DNA of 64,000 nucleotides. Source: Heterodera schachtii. Lineage: Eukaryota > Nematoda > Chromadorea > Rhabditida > Heteroderidae. Each line of letters begins with the position of its first letter. Positions within the stretch are counted from its first letter, which is position 1. The stretch spans positions 229,852 to 293,851 of the forward strand of contig SIJG01000007.1 of the NCBI GenBank assembly GCA_023374025.1, written 5' to 3'. The position numbers and the translations under genes were made by a program. The notes below the pieces were generated by a model. That model made no database searches, was not told the origin of the DNA, and worked only from the letters and a program-made list of their open reading frames with translations. This document shows positions 10,801 to 26,027 of this stretch, in pieces.

Positions 10801-12001
10801 CCTCGGGATCACCGACAGTCCAATGGGAGACGAACTGACGCAATTGGCGGTCCTTAAAAGGGATAAAATGCTCAAAATATGCTCATTCTTTCCATTTTTA
10901 TTGTTTATGAGTGGACAGAAAGTTGAGAAAGGAAAGAAAAAAACGGAGAAAATCCATCAAAAAAAACAACAAAAACTATTTGCCGTCCATCCGGAAGAAA
11001 AGGGACGCAAAAACCACGGCAATTATTAGGGAAATTGGGGAAAAGGGAGGGAAGAGGGGTCGGGTTACAAAGAGAAAGGGGAGGAAAAGTGGGCTAATGG
11101 GGGAGGGGAGGGGGGGGGGGGGACTGATGATTGGGTGCGATTTGAGCACTGCGAAAAAGACGGATGATGGGGCAAAAGGCGACGGATTGGGGGGGGGGGC
11201 AAAACGCACAGAGTGAGTGGGTAAATGAGTGATGGTTTTTGGCGCGGATTGGCCCCAAGGGGCGGCAAAAGCGGCGCCAAAGAGCGGTAATTATGTGGGA
11301 AAATGGACAGAGTCAGTGAATTGCCGCCGCTTTTGCGCGTCCTTCCGACTTCCCTTTTCCGGTTTTGTCCATCCTTTGTCTCATTATGTAAACTCTCATC
11401 TCCCGTCGACCCCTCCCTGCTCAATTAACTCAATTGATTATTCTGTTTGCCTAATATTCCCCCATTTTTTTTTGATCATTTGTCCCTCACTCCCCATTGG
11501 TCAATTGTCCCCTTTCACTCCTCATTGATCATTTGTCCCTCTCCCTCCCCATTGATCATTTGTCCCTCTCCCTCCCCATTGATCATTTGTCCATCGCCCT
11601 CCCCATTGATCATTTGTCCATCTCCCTTACCACTCACTGATCATTGCCCTCTCGCCTCAATTTGATCACTTTCCCCGCCTCCCCCGTTCCGTTCTCCACT
11701 GATCACTTGCCTGCAGCATTTCCGCTCCTCCGCCGTCCACGGGCCAACTCATCGCCGACTTCTGTCCGTTCAGTGTCATCGTGTGCACCAATTTGAACGC
11801 CGGCTGATGGCATAAAGCGGTGCTCAGACATCCCTTGTGGAAAGTGACGGAGAGCAATTCGGTGGAAAGCCAAAAGCCGGACGGAGTGAGAGAGGGGGAA
11901 GAAGCAACGGCACTTTCATCATCAGTGGCATTGGCACGGACGGAGAAGAGGAGGAAAAATAGGAAAATGGAAGAGCGATGAATTTGGTGGATTAAAGGCA
12001 T
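7863..12001 (-). CDS. Orphan type I membrane protein
   Basis: Six minus-strand exons joined in consistent phase: 11711-12001, 10700-10852, 9715-9984, 9286-9409, 9160-9228, 7863-8488; about 510 aa. Exon 1 begins with a clear signal peptide (MPLIHQIHRSSIFLFFLLFS, cleavage near VRANA). The roughly 240-residue ectodomain has scattered cysteines (FHKGCLSTALCHQ, CFNATLAV, CPWCPDPNVHIHVDG) and one N-glycosylation sequon, NAT. Exon 4 holds one hydrophobic segment, LLLLHNIVILALSGAVVFAF, followed by a basic stop-transfer sequence (AQRRHRQNKKQQNKK). The tail is Ser/Pro/Gln rich and ends SGLDSV, a possible PDZ ligand. I do not recognise the family; a small surface receptor or adhesion protein is an inference. 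The first intron uses a GC donor (CAG|GCAAGT). The last junction (exon 5 to 6) is the weakest because its acceptor is poor. Confidence 0.6.
11524..11631. repeat. 27-bp minisatellite, four units
   Basis: Four tandem copies of a unit starting ATTGATCATTTGTCC and ending in CTCCC-rich sequence, at 11524, 11551, 11578 and 11605. Degenerate units extend on both sides (from about 11473 to 11710). Each unit contains one TGATCA. It lies in the GC-donor first intron of the membrane-protein gene. Confidence 0.85.
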
Positions 12002-15000
12002 TGGCGGAAGGGAAGGACTAAAATAGGGGAGGGATTGCTGAAAGGTGATCGACCGCGTAAAAGTGATCGACGGAGGGCGGGGGTGGGGAAATAGGACGGG
12101 ACAAATCCCTGGGGAAGACATGAGCCAACAACGGCGGAAGGGCAAGGCGGGCGGGGAAGCACTTCGCGTGATGCTCCATTGGGCAATCGCCGGGAGCCCA
12201 AAATGCGGGGGGAGGGGGTTAAGAGAAGGGGAGATGGGCCGATTGGTCGTTGTGTTGGTCGGTTCCCGTCAATCCGCCGAAGGACGGGAGGGAGGGGGGA
12301 AGCTCTTCACTCACTGCCGAAGGAATGGAAAGGCAAACAAAAAAAAAGGGGGAGGGGGAGACAAATGGGGAAATAGGGGGGGGGGGGGGGGAGGGAGTAA
12401 ATCAGCGCAACTGAGCGGACAGAGGGAGGAGCACTTTTTGGATGCAAATAGGGAAAGAGGGGGGAGGGAGCGATTTCGCGCATGTTTGACGGTGAAATGA
12501 GAAGGAAATGGGGCGGGGGAAGCTGTTGTTGCACGGACGGAGGACGAAGATGAAGGACTTCCCCAACAGCAGAAGAGACGGGGCGGAGTCAGCACAAAGG
12601 GGGGGGGGGGAAGGGGTAATGGGGAGCAAAAGGGGTGGCAAAAGCGGAGGGGGGGGAACGCCTTTTGTCCGAGACAAAGGGCGGATTTGCCAGGGGGGAG
12701 GGGGTGGGGGAAGAGCTTTGCTTGATGAGGCGCGGGCTGTACGGAGCAGAATGAAAAGAATGAAGTTGTTCCTCATCATCATCATGGCGGGCGGGAGGAG
12801 AAGAAATTCGCGGGAGGGAGGAGAAGGGATTAGGCGCAAATGGCCGAAAAGGACGGATGGACGACAGAAGAAAAGAAGAGGAAAATGAATGGGAGAGGGA
12901 AATTGAAAAAAAAATGAAGTGGAAAAAGCGGAGGGGGACAATGGGGGAAGAAAAGACAGGGCGAGAGAAGGGATGGGAGGAAAAAGTGCAAAAAGTGGAC
13001 ACTCCCCCCCCCCCCCCGGGGGTGGATTTGTTGTGTAATTGGGTTAAGGGGAGCATGGAAAAGTTTGCAAGATGCTACTGCTGCTGTTGAAGATGATGAT
13101 GATGATGGTAATGGTAATGAATGGATGATGTGAGATGGTGGGGAAGAGATAAGGAAGGAACAGCAGCGGATGGGGGGGAAGGAGGGGGGGGGATGGGGTG
13201 ATAATTCACTTGCGATGGATTAGGACGGGGGGGGGGGAGACGAAAGGAGGGGGCGGGGGACAAATCCCAAAGGACGCAGATGAATGGGCGGAGCGGGGAC
13301 AATTACAGAAAAACAGAAACAACGGCAGCAACACATCCACCCTTCCCCCGTCTAGTGCCAATGTCGTCAAATGCCGTGCCAAACTCGTGGGTGGCCTTGA
13401 TTCATCCGTCGCCCCCCCCCCCACCTCCAACAATTCATCAATCAGCAGAAGGCATGAAGAAGCGAGATTGGCAGTTACATATAAAATATTGACGGAAGGG
13501 AAGCGATTAATTAATGTGACACGTCGCATTTGATGGGGCGAGAATTTGTGGGGGGGGGGGAAGAGGAGGAGAAGAGAGGGAGGGAGGGAGTGACCGGGGG
13601 GGGGGGGCGATAGATTCGTGGGGGAATTCACACGGAAAGTGCTCAAAATATGGCTGGCTTTAGGCAAATGAAGCGGAACTGCTGCTGCTGCTGGTGAAAA
13701 GTAGGGGATCAGAGCAGTACGGGAGGGAGGGGCAGAGGGACAGTCCGGTTAGAGGGGGGAGAGGGAATCCAATTAGTCACGGAAATTAATTGGTTGGGAA
13801 GAGAGGGAGGGGGGGGGGAGGGCAGAAAATGAGGATGGGATTAATCCCTGGGGCAAAAAGGTGGTGGATAATTTGGAAATGAATTAAACAAATTTTAAGG
13901 GAGAGATTTAATTGTTTGATTTTGGGAATGATAAATGACCAGCAGAGAAAATGGGTAAAATAGAACAACCAACCCAAGCAGATCAAACATTGTGCTGCTA
14001 TTCAGCAGAATGATCAGCGAATGTTTCGGAATTGGGCGAAGGAAAAAAATTAGCCAAAACGACAAAAAGTTGGCGGATATTTTGGGCATGGCCAAAGCCA
14101 TGGTCGGCCGACCGATCAGTGCGGTGATCAGATCAGTCCCATCTGTGACCAATCATTTTTCTCGCCCAAACCATCAGCAGTTGAAGCCACATTTTGAGAA
14201 GCAAGTGGAAAAAAGAAAGAAAAGAAAAATGTTTTGAGTATCGTAAGAGTGTTGGAGGGATTTTCACTTAAGTGATGAGCCGTTTTGAGAGCAATGGGCG
14301 GGGGGGGGGGAGAAGAGGAATTCGGGGGTATTATAATAGCAAATAAGCGGAAACGAAGTGGGAGAGGGAAAAGGGAAGAGAAGGAGAGAGGGGCGGGAGA
14401 GAGAGAGAGGGGGCTGAGAAAAACGGAAAACTGAGAGGGACGAGTGGAGGGGGGGGGAATGGTTTGGGAATGCTTTTGGGATGGGAGAGTACAGCTGGGG
14501 GGTGGATGATGGACTCGGAAGACAGTCCCCTCCTCCCCCCCCCCCCGGGGGGGATGGCTATGACTGTCCCAATTTCTCCCCCGTTTTTCGTGGCTTTATT
14601 TGCTTTGCTTTCGCCGATGATCGGATGAAGCACGGGAAGGGACGGGGGAATTTGCCGAGCTTTGTCCATTTCCCACCGCCTCTCATTCCTTCGCGTGTTC
14701 GGATTTTTCTCCTCGAAAATTGGGAGAAGGGAAAAGCGTGCCAATGGAAGAAGACAAGGAAAACGCCAAGCGAAGGAAGAAACAATTGGACAAACGGAGC
14801 AAAAGCATTTCGTCGTCCACCAAAAGTTCCGAAGAAAAGGGGCCATTTGAAAGTAATAAAACGGGGGAAGGCATTTTATTGCCGAATGAGGCGGGAAGGA
14901 GAGGGAAGTTGATTTTATGAATGGCGGGGGGGGGGGGAGAATTGGGCCGGGGAAAAAGGGGGACGGACCGTTCACCGACGGCAGAGAGTCGCGACCAAAA

Positions 15001-16860
15001 TCTTCTTGAGAAATGCGGGCCCAACAGAGGGAGGAGGCGGGAGGAGAGGGCCAAAGGATTGGGACAAAAGTGCCGCCGGGTCGACGGGGCGGGAGGGGGG
15101 CGGGATGATCGGAGAAGGCCAAAAGAGAGAGAGAGAGAAGAGGGAGTGCGTCGGGGGGACGGGGGGGGGGGACAGGGGGACAACTGCTGCTCACCCCTCC
15201 CCCCCCCCTTTCCCTCAATTTGTCGGCACTCTCTCCTCCGTCCGCCCCGTTCCTTTAGAAAGATTGGGTCAAAGGATCAGTTTAAAGCGGTGGGCCATTC
15301 ATTTATTAGCTGATGAAGCAAAAGGCGAGCGGCCGAAGGGATGCAGCGAGGGAAGACAGGGAAAACAAAAAATGAGGGAAGACAAATGAAAGTGTAATGT
15401 AATGAGAGGGGGGGGGGGGAAGTGCCGTGCCAATGCCATTCCTCCTTTTCCCCCTTTCCCCCGACTTTCCCATCATTATTTGCTTGTTTTGAGTGTCCCT
15501 TTGAAGTGAATCAGAGTTAACAAATGCAATTTCCTCTCTCCGTTTCTCCGCCCTTCCGTTCCCTTTCCCTTTTTTGTGTCAAAAAAGGCGCCATTGTGGG
15601 AATTTGCATGGGATTTGGCATGGGATTGGATTTGGATGGAGAGTAAGGAGAAGAATTATTTGAGGATGAAGTGCCGCAAAGGGTAAAAAGGGGACGGGGG
15701 GGGGGGACACGCATCCCGGGGGGGGGGGGGGGGGCTCCTCTGCTGTGTTCATCCTTTGTTCAGTTCAGCGGGGCAGCAGGAGGATGGGAGGGATTCCCAG
15801 GGAGGGATGAGGGAAGAAGGGAGAGGGAAGGATAAAAGGCATGGAAGTAATGAAGAAGAGAGGAAGAATGAGGAGAAGAGCGAAAAAAGATAAAGAAGAA
15901 ATGAAGAGAAAAAGAAAGATAGGGGAAGAAAGGGGAAGAGAAAGGAATAAGAGAAAATAAGAACAGAGAGGAACAGGAGGAAGAGGAGGAAGAGGAAGAG
16001 ATAAGAGAAGAACAGAGAAGAGGAACATGAGGAAGAGGAAGAGGAGGAGAGCGGAAGACAGAAAAGGGGACAAGGGAATCTAATCGTAAGAGGGGGGCCG
16101 GGGGAGAGGGGAAGAGGGCGGGGGGGGGGTCATTTTGAAGGGACCGGAGAAGAAACTGTTTGCATTTCTTTGGCGGCTTTACAAGAGCACAAATCAAAGT
16201 AGGTAAGTTGGGTGCTTGGAATGGGAAAAAGAAGGGGAGAGGGAACATGGGACGGAGAGAATATGGGAGGGATAAAAAGGGGAGCGGAAAAGAATGGGGG
16301 TCAAAATCAGAGAGGGGGGGGGGGGAGAAAGACAATGGAAGGAAATGAGCGATAGAAAAAGAGGAAAAGGAGGGAAAAGAGCGATAAAGGGAAAGGAAGT
16401 GACGAAAGGAAGGAGGAAGAGACTGTCCGGAAGAGAGAATGCCAAGTGACCAAGTGACCGAATGACCACACCCACCCACACTCATTCTTCGCTCATCCTT
16501 CCCTTCCTTCCATTCCCATGCAAATTCGTCGCAGTTTCCCCTCCGGCGCTGTTTTGGCCTTTGTGCGAATTAATGCCCCGGGGAAGGGCCAACATTTGCG
16601 TGGGAAGAAAAGAAAGGCCATTGGCCTTTTCTTGGCCCCTTAAAAGCATCGCTTTTCCTCTTCCTCCGCTTCACTTCCTTCCGCTAATTGAAAGGATTAA
16701 TCCATCGGCGGATGAGTAAAGGACGGCACGGGAAGAGAAGAGACGGGAAAGGGGGGGAGGAGGAGGAGGGGAGGAGAGGGTGGCATTGGCAGGGCAAAGG
16801 GGGGGGGGGAAGAGAGTTGCGCAATATTAGACAGCCAAAATTGGGCGGGGGAATCAAATG

Positions 16861-16916
<56 letters not shown>

Positions 16917-19900
16917 AGAGAGAGCAAAGGGAATGGACACAGACAGAGGCAATATTAGGGGGAAGGGATTTGGAAGAGAATAAACAAAGCCGGGAGGAAG
17001 GAGAAAAGGAGGATTTGAGGAAGAAAAGGGACCGAACGTTCAGCGAAAGGGAGACGAAGGCGAATAAAAAAGCATTATTAAAACATAATGCAAAGAAAAA
17101 AGGGGAGGGATTTTGAAATGGGAAAGAGTGCCAAATGGGGGGGGGGGAGGAGACGCACCCATTCGAATGCATTCATTCATTCATCATCGAAATGCGAAAT
17201 GGCAAAATGGTGGTCCAACCCAACCGACCGATTTTGCGAAGCTTATTTCTTGCAAAATGAGCGCGGCAGCTGACCATGGAGACAGCGAAATGGAAAATGA
17301 ATGACGAAAAGCAACGAAAAAAGTGTCAAATTGAAAAAAGGGTATTAGTCAAAGGGATGCCCAATTAATACAGAGAATTAGGCAAAATTTCCATATGTTC
17401 TCTTAACCTGAATTGAATTGCTGCCATTGATCAGGCCCACATAATTCTGATGGATCACCCAAATTTAATTGAATTGTCGCCATTCACTGTGTGCCAATGC
17501 TAAAATTTGGGCCATTACGCCGGTTCGTCAGGATAATGCCACGGCACAGCCACGTCCAAATGAAAAAAGTATGGCCCGCCTGAGGGGGCGGGGGGGGGGG
17601 GGGGGGGGGGAAGGTGTTATGTTTTTGGCCTCTTTCCATAAATTGCGCTTTTCCTTTTGCTCAGTCCAACAATAGCACAACACTTTTCTTCTTTTCTTCT
17701 CACTAACAATCCCAAAATGGGAAGGAAAACAACAAACGAAGAGGGAAGAGAAGAAAGAGAAGGGGAGGGGGAAGGGGTGAAGAAGAGTTATTAATTGGGG
17801 TGAGAAAGGGGGGGGGGGGGGGGGAGAGGAATTAATTGCGATCATCCACCCATATTCATTTGCCCATTCATCCGCCTCCTCAACACCCCCGGGGACACCC
17901 CGCGCGAGACGAGTGCATGCCCAAAACACAAGTTCAATGACCGACAGACAACAACTTCATCATCTCGGAAGAGTGTCCTCCTCCTCCCCCCTTGACCATC
18001 TGCTGAAGAACACAACAACAGCAGCAACAAACAAACAAAAGCATGTTCATCTCCATGGGAAGGGGAGGGGGGGGGGGGGGGGGACACGCAATGCCAAAGT
18101 GGCGGAGATGGGCAAACCGGGCCAAGCTGAACGGACAAAGAAGGTGAACACAGCTGAGTATCAACAATTAATAATGAAATTATTGACAACTTGGACAAAG
18201 TGTGATTTGAAACGTTGAAAAGCGGACAAATTAGACAAAGCTAAGTCGATGCATTGCATCAACTCAAGTGACAAACCATCCGAGTGAGGCGACCTTTTGG
18301 TCCTTTATTAATGCCAAGTGATTGGGATGTTGTCTGGGCTTAATTAACCCGGGCATTCAATCGTTCGACTTTCATTGTTCATCTGCTGTTGTCACTTTCC
18401 CTCCCGTTAGGAAAAATGCCAAATGAATGAGCGGCGGAAAGAGACGGATGTTTTTTTGCTGCTTGGCCAATGAATAAATGAATGAAAGAATGGCCATGAA
18501 CTAATGCATAAATAAGCGTGGAAGTGTGAAGATGGATGAGGAGTGGGGGGGGGGAATTGGGCATTTTGCATTTTGTCAAGGACAGGGAATGTTGCCGTAA
18601 TTGGCAGGCACTCCCCCTCATTTGTCAGGGGGGTGTCATTCATCTGCTCCGTTTTTCCTTTTTTTTTCCTCTTTACCCTTTATTTCTTTCTCTCCCTCCC
18701 CCCCCCCCCCCCCACCTCCGCTTCTTTTTCCGCTTTATTTTTTATTTATCCGATCGAATTTCTTTTCTCTGCTAAATAATTTTTCCAAATTGGACATTTG
18801 GCCTTTACCCTCTCCTTCGTCCATTGTTCTTTCCTCTCACCCCCTAATTTCCTTACAATCAATCAGAGGGACAAGAAGGGGAAATTGCCCGAGGGGAGAT
18901 GCAGCGACTGAGCGAAGGGAAGTGGGCGAAGGGAGGAGGGGGGGGGGGGGAAGCGGGGGAGGGGGGAGGGTATTTGACGCGGAGGAGGGGATGAAAATAA
19001 GGGGAAACAACACAACGGACAACAAATCCAATTAGAGAAGAGGGACACTGACAGAGATGGGGGGGGGGGGAGAGAAGGACACTAAGCGGGAGGGGGGGGG
19101 GATAAGGGATTTGAATTTCGAGATGAATTTGCAAATGGGCTGATGAGAGAAGGAAGGAATGGGGCGGGAGTGAGCAGCCCGGGATCACGGGGAGGGCGGA
19201 AAGGGAGGGGCGAAAAGCGGGAAATGGTCGGGAACAATTATTATTAAAGGACGAAGGTGAAGCGCGGACGGAAGTGCCCTCGGGGGAGGGGGAAGGGGTG
19301 CGCGAAATTGGCACTCCCTCCCCCCATTTTATGGACTATCAGCGGTAATGTCAAAAGGCAAAAAGAAAAAAGGGGGGGGGACAGATGGCCAAGGAATAGG
19401 CGGAAGAAGGGCCAGCGGATTTGGAAGGTGCGCAGCGGAAGGGACACCTCCCCCGGCCCACCCTTTCAAGCCTATAATAGCCAATGATGTGGCAAATAAT
19501 GGCGCACAATTACACCGCTGTTTTCACCACCCAATAGGGTTTTTTTTTTTGTTAATACTTTAATTTAAATCCGACCGAGGTATCATTTTCAATCTGTTCG
19601 CCCATTTCTTATTTCCAATTAATTCCAAATGCCTTCCGAACAATTATTTTTTGACAAGGGATTTGCTGTTGTTTGCTTTGTCCTAGCGAAATGCCCCGTG
19701 ACCTTTTGGCAGTCTGTTCCAAATTCTGGCCAAATGGGGTGTCTGTGAACTCCATTAAATGTCCATTAACTTTTGGATTTGTCCGGCGGCTAAGGGGAGG
19801 GAAAAGAGGTCAAAACGAACTTTGCATCACTTTACTTAATGCATATTCAATGGACGGACCATGGAAGAACGAAGAACAGTGGGGCGGGGGGGGGGGGGGG

Positions 19901-21312
19901 GCAACGCATTCATTTATTCCATTCGTTCATTTCATTTCATTCGCCCATTTGCGTAATTGTGCCGATTGGCCGCAATTGTCGGAATTTGGCAATGAAAGGG
20001 GCGGCGTGGTCAAATGAATGGTCGTCATTTAATTTAAATGCAAATTTATTCAGTGGCGGTCGCCTCCTGCAGGTTTGGGAATATGGCGGCAATTTGCAAC
20101 TCTTTTTAAAACGGCGGGCAATTGGCAATTAATTGGCAATCCGTCCCCCGTCCCCCCCCCCCCCCCCGCGAAGTTCGCTGCTGCGAATGCGTAATTTGTC
20201 CGACCTTTGCCCTAAACTCCAAACAAACAAAATATGCAATGAAAAATAATTATGAAATTAGCATTTGAAAAAAAACAACGATTTTTTGCTGCTTTAGGCG
20301 GGAGAAATTGGGCGATGGCCAACAAAAAAAAAACGCAAAACGAATGACAAACGAAGCGGGGAAAAGGGCGGGGACTTCGAAGGGAAGGGAACTTCTCCAT
20401 TTCCCAGTTCAACTCAATGTTCTGCTTGTCCGCTTCAATGCGTTAACTCTGAAAAGCATTTTGCAAATTTCTCACTTTCCTCCCCTTTTCCCCTTCGGCA
20501 CTTTCGCCGTTTGTGGCCCAATGACAGACGAATAATCGTTCTGCCCCTTTTTATTTGCATTTTTGACTCAAAAATTCCCGGGGGAAGTTCCCCCGGGGGG
20601 TGTAAAAGATGGAAAATGTGAGATAAATGTGCCGCGGTGGCTAATGTGTGTATTCGGAATAATTCCCGAAGGAAGTTGAGAAGGGATGGGCGAGCGGTGA
20701 GCTGAGCAATGAATCTTTTGGTGGGGGGAGCAAAAACGCCGGCGGGGGGGAACATTTGGAAATGATTTGAAAGACAATTTAGGCACGGATTTGGGAGAGT
20801 AATTGCATTTGGGCGGCAGAGAAATGAGTGACCAAATGGCGGGGGAAGGCAATGGCACCAAATTCGGACAGAAATTGCCAAAGGCAATTCGAAATTAGCA
20901 AAACGCAAAGTGAAAAGATAATGGGACAGATAGCCAAAGCCAAAGCAGCAGAGGGAAAGGGAGCCGAAGGCGTTCGGAAGAACAGCAGCAACAATAATTA
21001 ATCACATTCAGTGGGGAAAAGCGCCAAGGGAAGCGGAAGGGAAGGGACCGACCGATTAGAATCTCTCCTCTCTTCCGGCGGAGAAAAAGAAGAGTCAATC
21101 TGCTGGATTAACCACTCGGAAAAGGAGGCATTAGCAAATTTATGGATATTCATAAACTGTACAATATAAAAATATTATTATTATTATCACTTTGTGGGGA
21201 AAGCAATTGTAAAAAGTGAACGGAAGGGAAGGGAAGGCACAGATTGCGTGAGCAAAAACAACAGATGAATGAATGGCCGAACTGTCCAATTTCGAAAACA
21301 AATGGCACTTTA
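12002..21312. other. Gene-poor purine-rich tract
   Basis: 9.3 kb between the start of the membrane-protein gene and the 3' end of csk-1. I find no frame with convincing codon use, splice sites or family similarity. The plus strand is dominated by GGA/GAA-rich sequence with many G-runs of 8-20 bases (for example 12600, 13198, 15720, 17590, 17810, 18066), GA-rich blocks at 15790-16060 and a GA microsatellite at 16864-16924. It may hold upstream regulatory sequence of the membrane-protein gene. Long predicted frames here are products of low-complexity sequence. Confidence 0.7.
16864..16924. repeat. GA microsatellite
   Basis: About 60 bases of nearly pure (GA)n with one A-insertion near the right end. 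Confidence 0.9.
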
Positions 21313-23487
<2,175 letters not shown>

Positions 23488-23986
23488 TCTGCATAAGTGC
23501 TCTAATTAATTACAACAACAACAAACACGGAGTTATTAAGTCATAAAAAATTAATTACAAAAAATGGAAAGATTTGCAATTTTTCTGTATGAAAATAATA
23601 AATATTTGAATACCATTTCCAATAGGAAAAGAATGCAAAAAAATTCACTAGGGCTCTACGAATGTCCTTGGAAAATCAAAATGTTTAATTTAATAATATG
23701 GCGTTTTGTTTTTCACGGTTTTTTTTTTATTTTCTCAAATTCTAATAAAATGGACAAACCGTCTAAGGATTAAACTTTCAGCATTTTTGAGCAGTTAGTT
23801 TTACACATAAAAAGAGAAAGAGCAGAGCATAACATTTTATCCTGATCACTTTTTAAGAAAACAACAATAATTTGATATATATATATATAATACAATACTT
23901 ATAGACATATAAATCATATGATAAGGGGATAAGACCTATTTATTATCTTTGATCACAGATCCTTCTTTCTTTTGGATTGTTGGCAT

Positions 23987-25402
23987 TTAAAGCGGAAAAG
24001 CTGCATTCGAACCCGACTGGAGCTTAAAAAAGCGGAGACATAAATTTTATTGGTTTTTTGTTGTTATATTTACCTGCGTAGAGATAACGCGAAGAAGGTC
24101 GACCGGAACCGGAAAGATGATGGTTTTGTTGTTTTTGTCGCTGAAATTCAAAAATTAGTTGTTTTTGTCTGTTCTTCCACTTTCTTACGAAATTGTGTTC
24201 AGCGTTTGCAAGTAGCGAAGCTGAAGCGCAGCCGGAGATCGCTCGATGATCAGCGACGCATCGCGCAGTGCCTTGGCCGCTTTGTGCTCGCCCTCAGCCG
24301 CCACCATCTGTTTTTGTGTATTCGATTTGCTTGTCGAAACAGTTCGCTTCCCACCTTTGCCCGTGCTTCGCGTCCCGCCTCCGCTTCAGCAGCCATCGAC
24401 CGTTGCATGTCGTGCGGCAAACGCACATTCTTCAACTCGACCAACTCCACTTCCACGCCCCACACATCGCTTGGCTTATCCATGCACAACTAAAAAAAGG
24501 ATATGTATTATTTATTTTTTGCTGCATTTGTTCCTCTCCCACCTTCATTTCACGGTTGATCTTGTTGAAGTTGCCGAGTATTTCGCTCAGAGTCTTTGTG
24601 CCGAACACATGGCGAAGAGTTGTCTGTGCCAGCAGAGTGGTGGATGACGAAATATTCCCCATCATAACAGCCTGAGTTGCGTTAAACACACGGTAAAAGA
24701 CCACCTATAATAGGGGAAATATTTTAAATGGGCATTTAAAAATAACGCAGGAAGCCGACCGCGTCAACGGTGACAGTGACCGAATCCTTGGAAAGCACTT
24801 GCTGAGGCGGCACATCACAAGTCACGGTGCGCAAGTCCACGCAGCGATATCTGCAAATTGAGTGGTGGTGCATCGTTTGTCTCAATTCTAATCCAACAAC
24901 ATAAATAAAACACACGCACTCATCAACGCATGGAAGGATGAAGAACAATCCTGCAAATGGAAACATTAAAAATGATGAATTTCCTCGTTTTCTTTGCTAC
25001 CAGGTCCTTGCGCTTTATGACGAATACGTCCCAGTCGAAAAATGACCTGAACTTGGAAAAGGATTTGTGTAAAGTGTCAATTGCTCCAACCGCTCGTTCG
25101 TATTGCTGGACAATCTAAAAAATAAACGGAATGGCAATTACCAAAAGGAAAAAAGGCAATTTGTTATCTTAATGCAAGAGAAGATAGTGCACGGAAAGGT
25201 GAAGAACAGCAGCACATAGCTCATGAAAACCAGGAACATCGAGAAGCAACTGAAAAGGGAAAAAGGCGTAATTTCGTCGTTTTTAGGGTTTGTCGTTGTT
25301 TTCTTACTCGTCCGGGTCGCCCATATCCGACACTGATGACTGTTGACGTTGCACCGATGACTGTTGGCGTTGCATCGGTGACGGAGGATTTTCGGAAGAC
25401 AT
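23987..25402 (-). CDS. Stomatin / band-7 (SPFH) membrane protein
   Basis: Eleven exons: 25308-25402, 25168-25249, 25091-25114, 25001-25046, 24920-24950, 24760-24850, 24543-24704, 24355-24489, 24189-24307, 24074-24140, 23987-24022; 295 aa with all phases consistent. A Gln/Ser-rich N-terminus with a repeated QRQQSSV is followed by the hydrophobic hairpin (FLVFMSYVLLFFTFP), then the stomatin core: IVQQYERAVIFRLGR, GPGLFFILPCVDEY, VDLRTVTCDVPPQ, LSKDSVTVTVDAVVFYRVFN, STTLLAQTTLR, REARAKMVAAEGE, LRYLQTLNTIS and TIIFPVPVDLL. Stomatins oligomerise on the inner face of cholesterol-rich membranes and tune ion channels (MEC-2 in touch neurons). Intron 2 (25115-25167) has AT instead of GT at its donor although the protein join (SCIK|IVQQYERA) is exactly as expected. 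The csk-1 start lies 500 bp downstream on the same strand. Confidence 0.95.
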
Positions 25403-26027
25403 TACCAATTAGGGGGACTTTTTTATATGTATAAATTCCTTTTGATTTATTAAGCGATTAAAATTTCAACGGAGTAAAAAAAATATATAAATAAATGAAA
25501 AAGAAAAGACTAGTGAAGAGTGTTTAAAGAAAGAAGAAATTCGCCTTTATATACGGGAAAAAGGACTGCGTTTTTGTTTCTTTTGAAATTTCTCATTTTG
25601 CCGTATGCTCCGTTTTAAAATTATAGGTAATGTCAAGTCCTATGGCCTTATCAAGCTGTATTTTTATTGTTTAATTGGTTGCTTGAAGAAAGATTATTAT
25701 GCGTTTTAATTTTTGTCGTGTTATTTTATTGTCGTTTCGTGTAAACTGAAATAGATCCAAATTTAGGTACATATAACTTTTGACGAAGAAAAATTTTTTT
25801 GAGTTTATTGGTTTTCTTTCCACTTATTTTTCGTATTTTCATGTGCTTATCAGCAGATGCAAAATCAAATACGACGTTTGTCCAACGGGTCCTTTGGCCG
25901 ATTTTGTTGAATTTTATCCTGCAGATTTAAAGAAACAAAAAACAAATTTCAGATTGTATGCATTCCCAAATCAGAAGAATCATTCTTATATACAATCAGT
26001 AAACGCTTATCGTTCACAATTATTCCA
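25403..26027. other. Intergenic region between the RING gene and stomatin
   Basis: 625 bp of A/T-rich sequence containing the presumed stomatin promoter. I see no coding signal in it. Confidence 0.6.

Noticed and set aside
13895..14152. Minus-strand frame with a hydrophobic N-terminus (SFWLIFFLRPIPKHS), a possible signal-peptide exon
   Set aside because: The membrane-protein gene already has a complete first exon at 11711-12001, and no downstream partner exon in phase was found.
14331..15218. 295-codon Pro/Ser-rich minus-strand frame
   Set aside because: It lies wholly in G-run and GGA-rich low-complexity DNA; long stop-free frames are expected there on the pyrimidine strand.
15760..16485. 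241-codon minus-strand frame
   Set aside because: Made of GAA/GGA repeats read as Ser/Phe/Leu; no splice context, no motif.
24050..24675. Overlapping plus-strand frames of 130-147 codons
   Set aside because: Antisense shadows of the stomatin exons.
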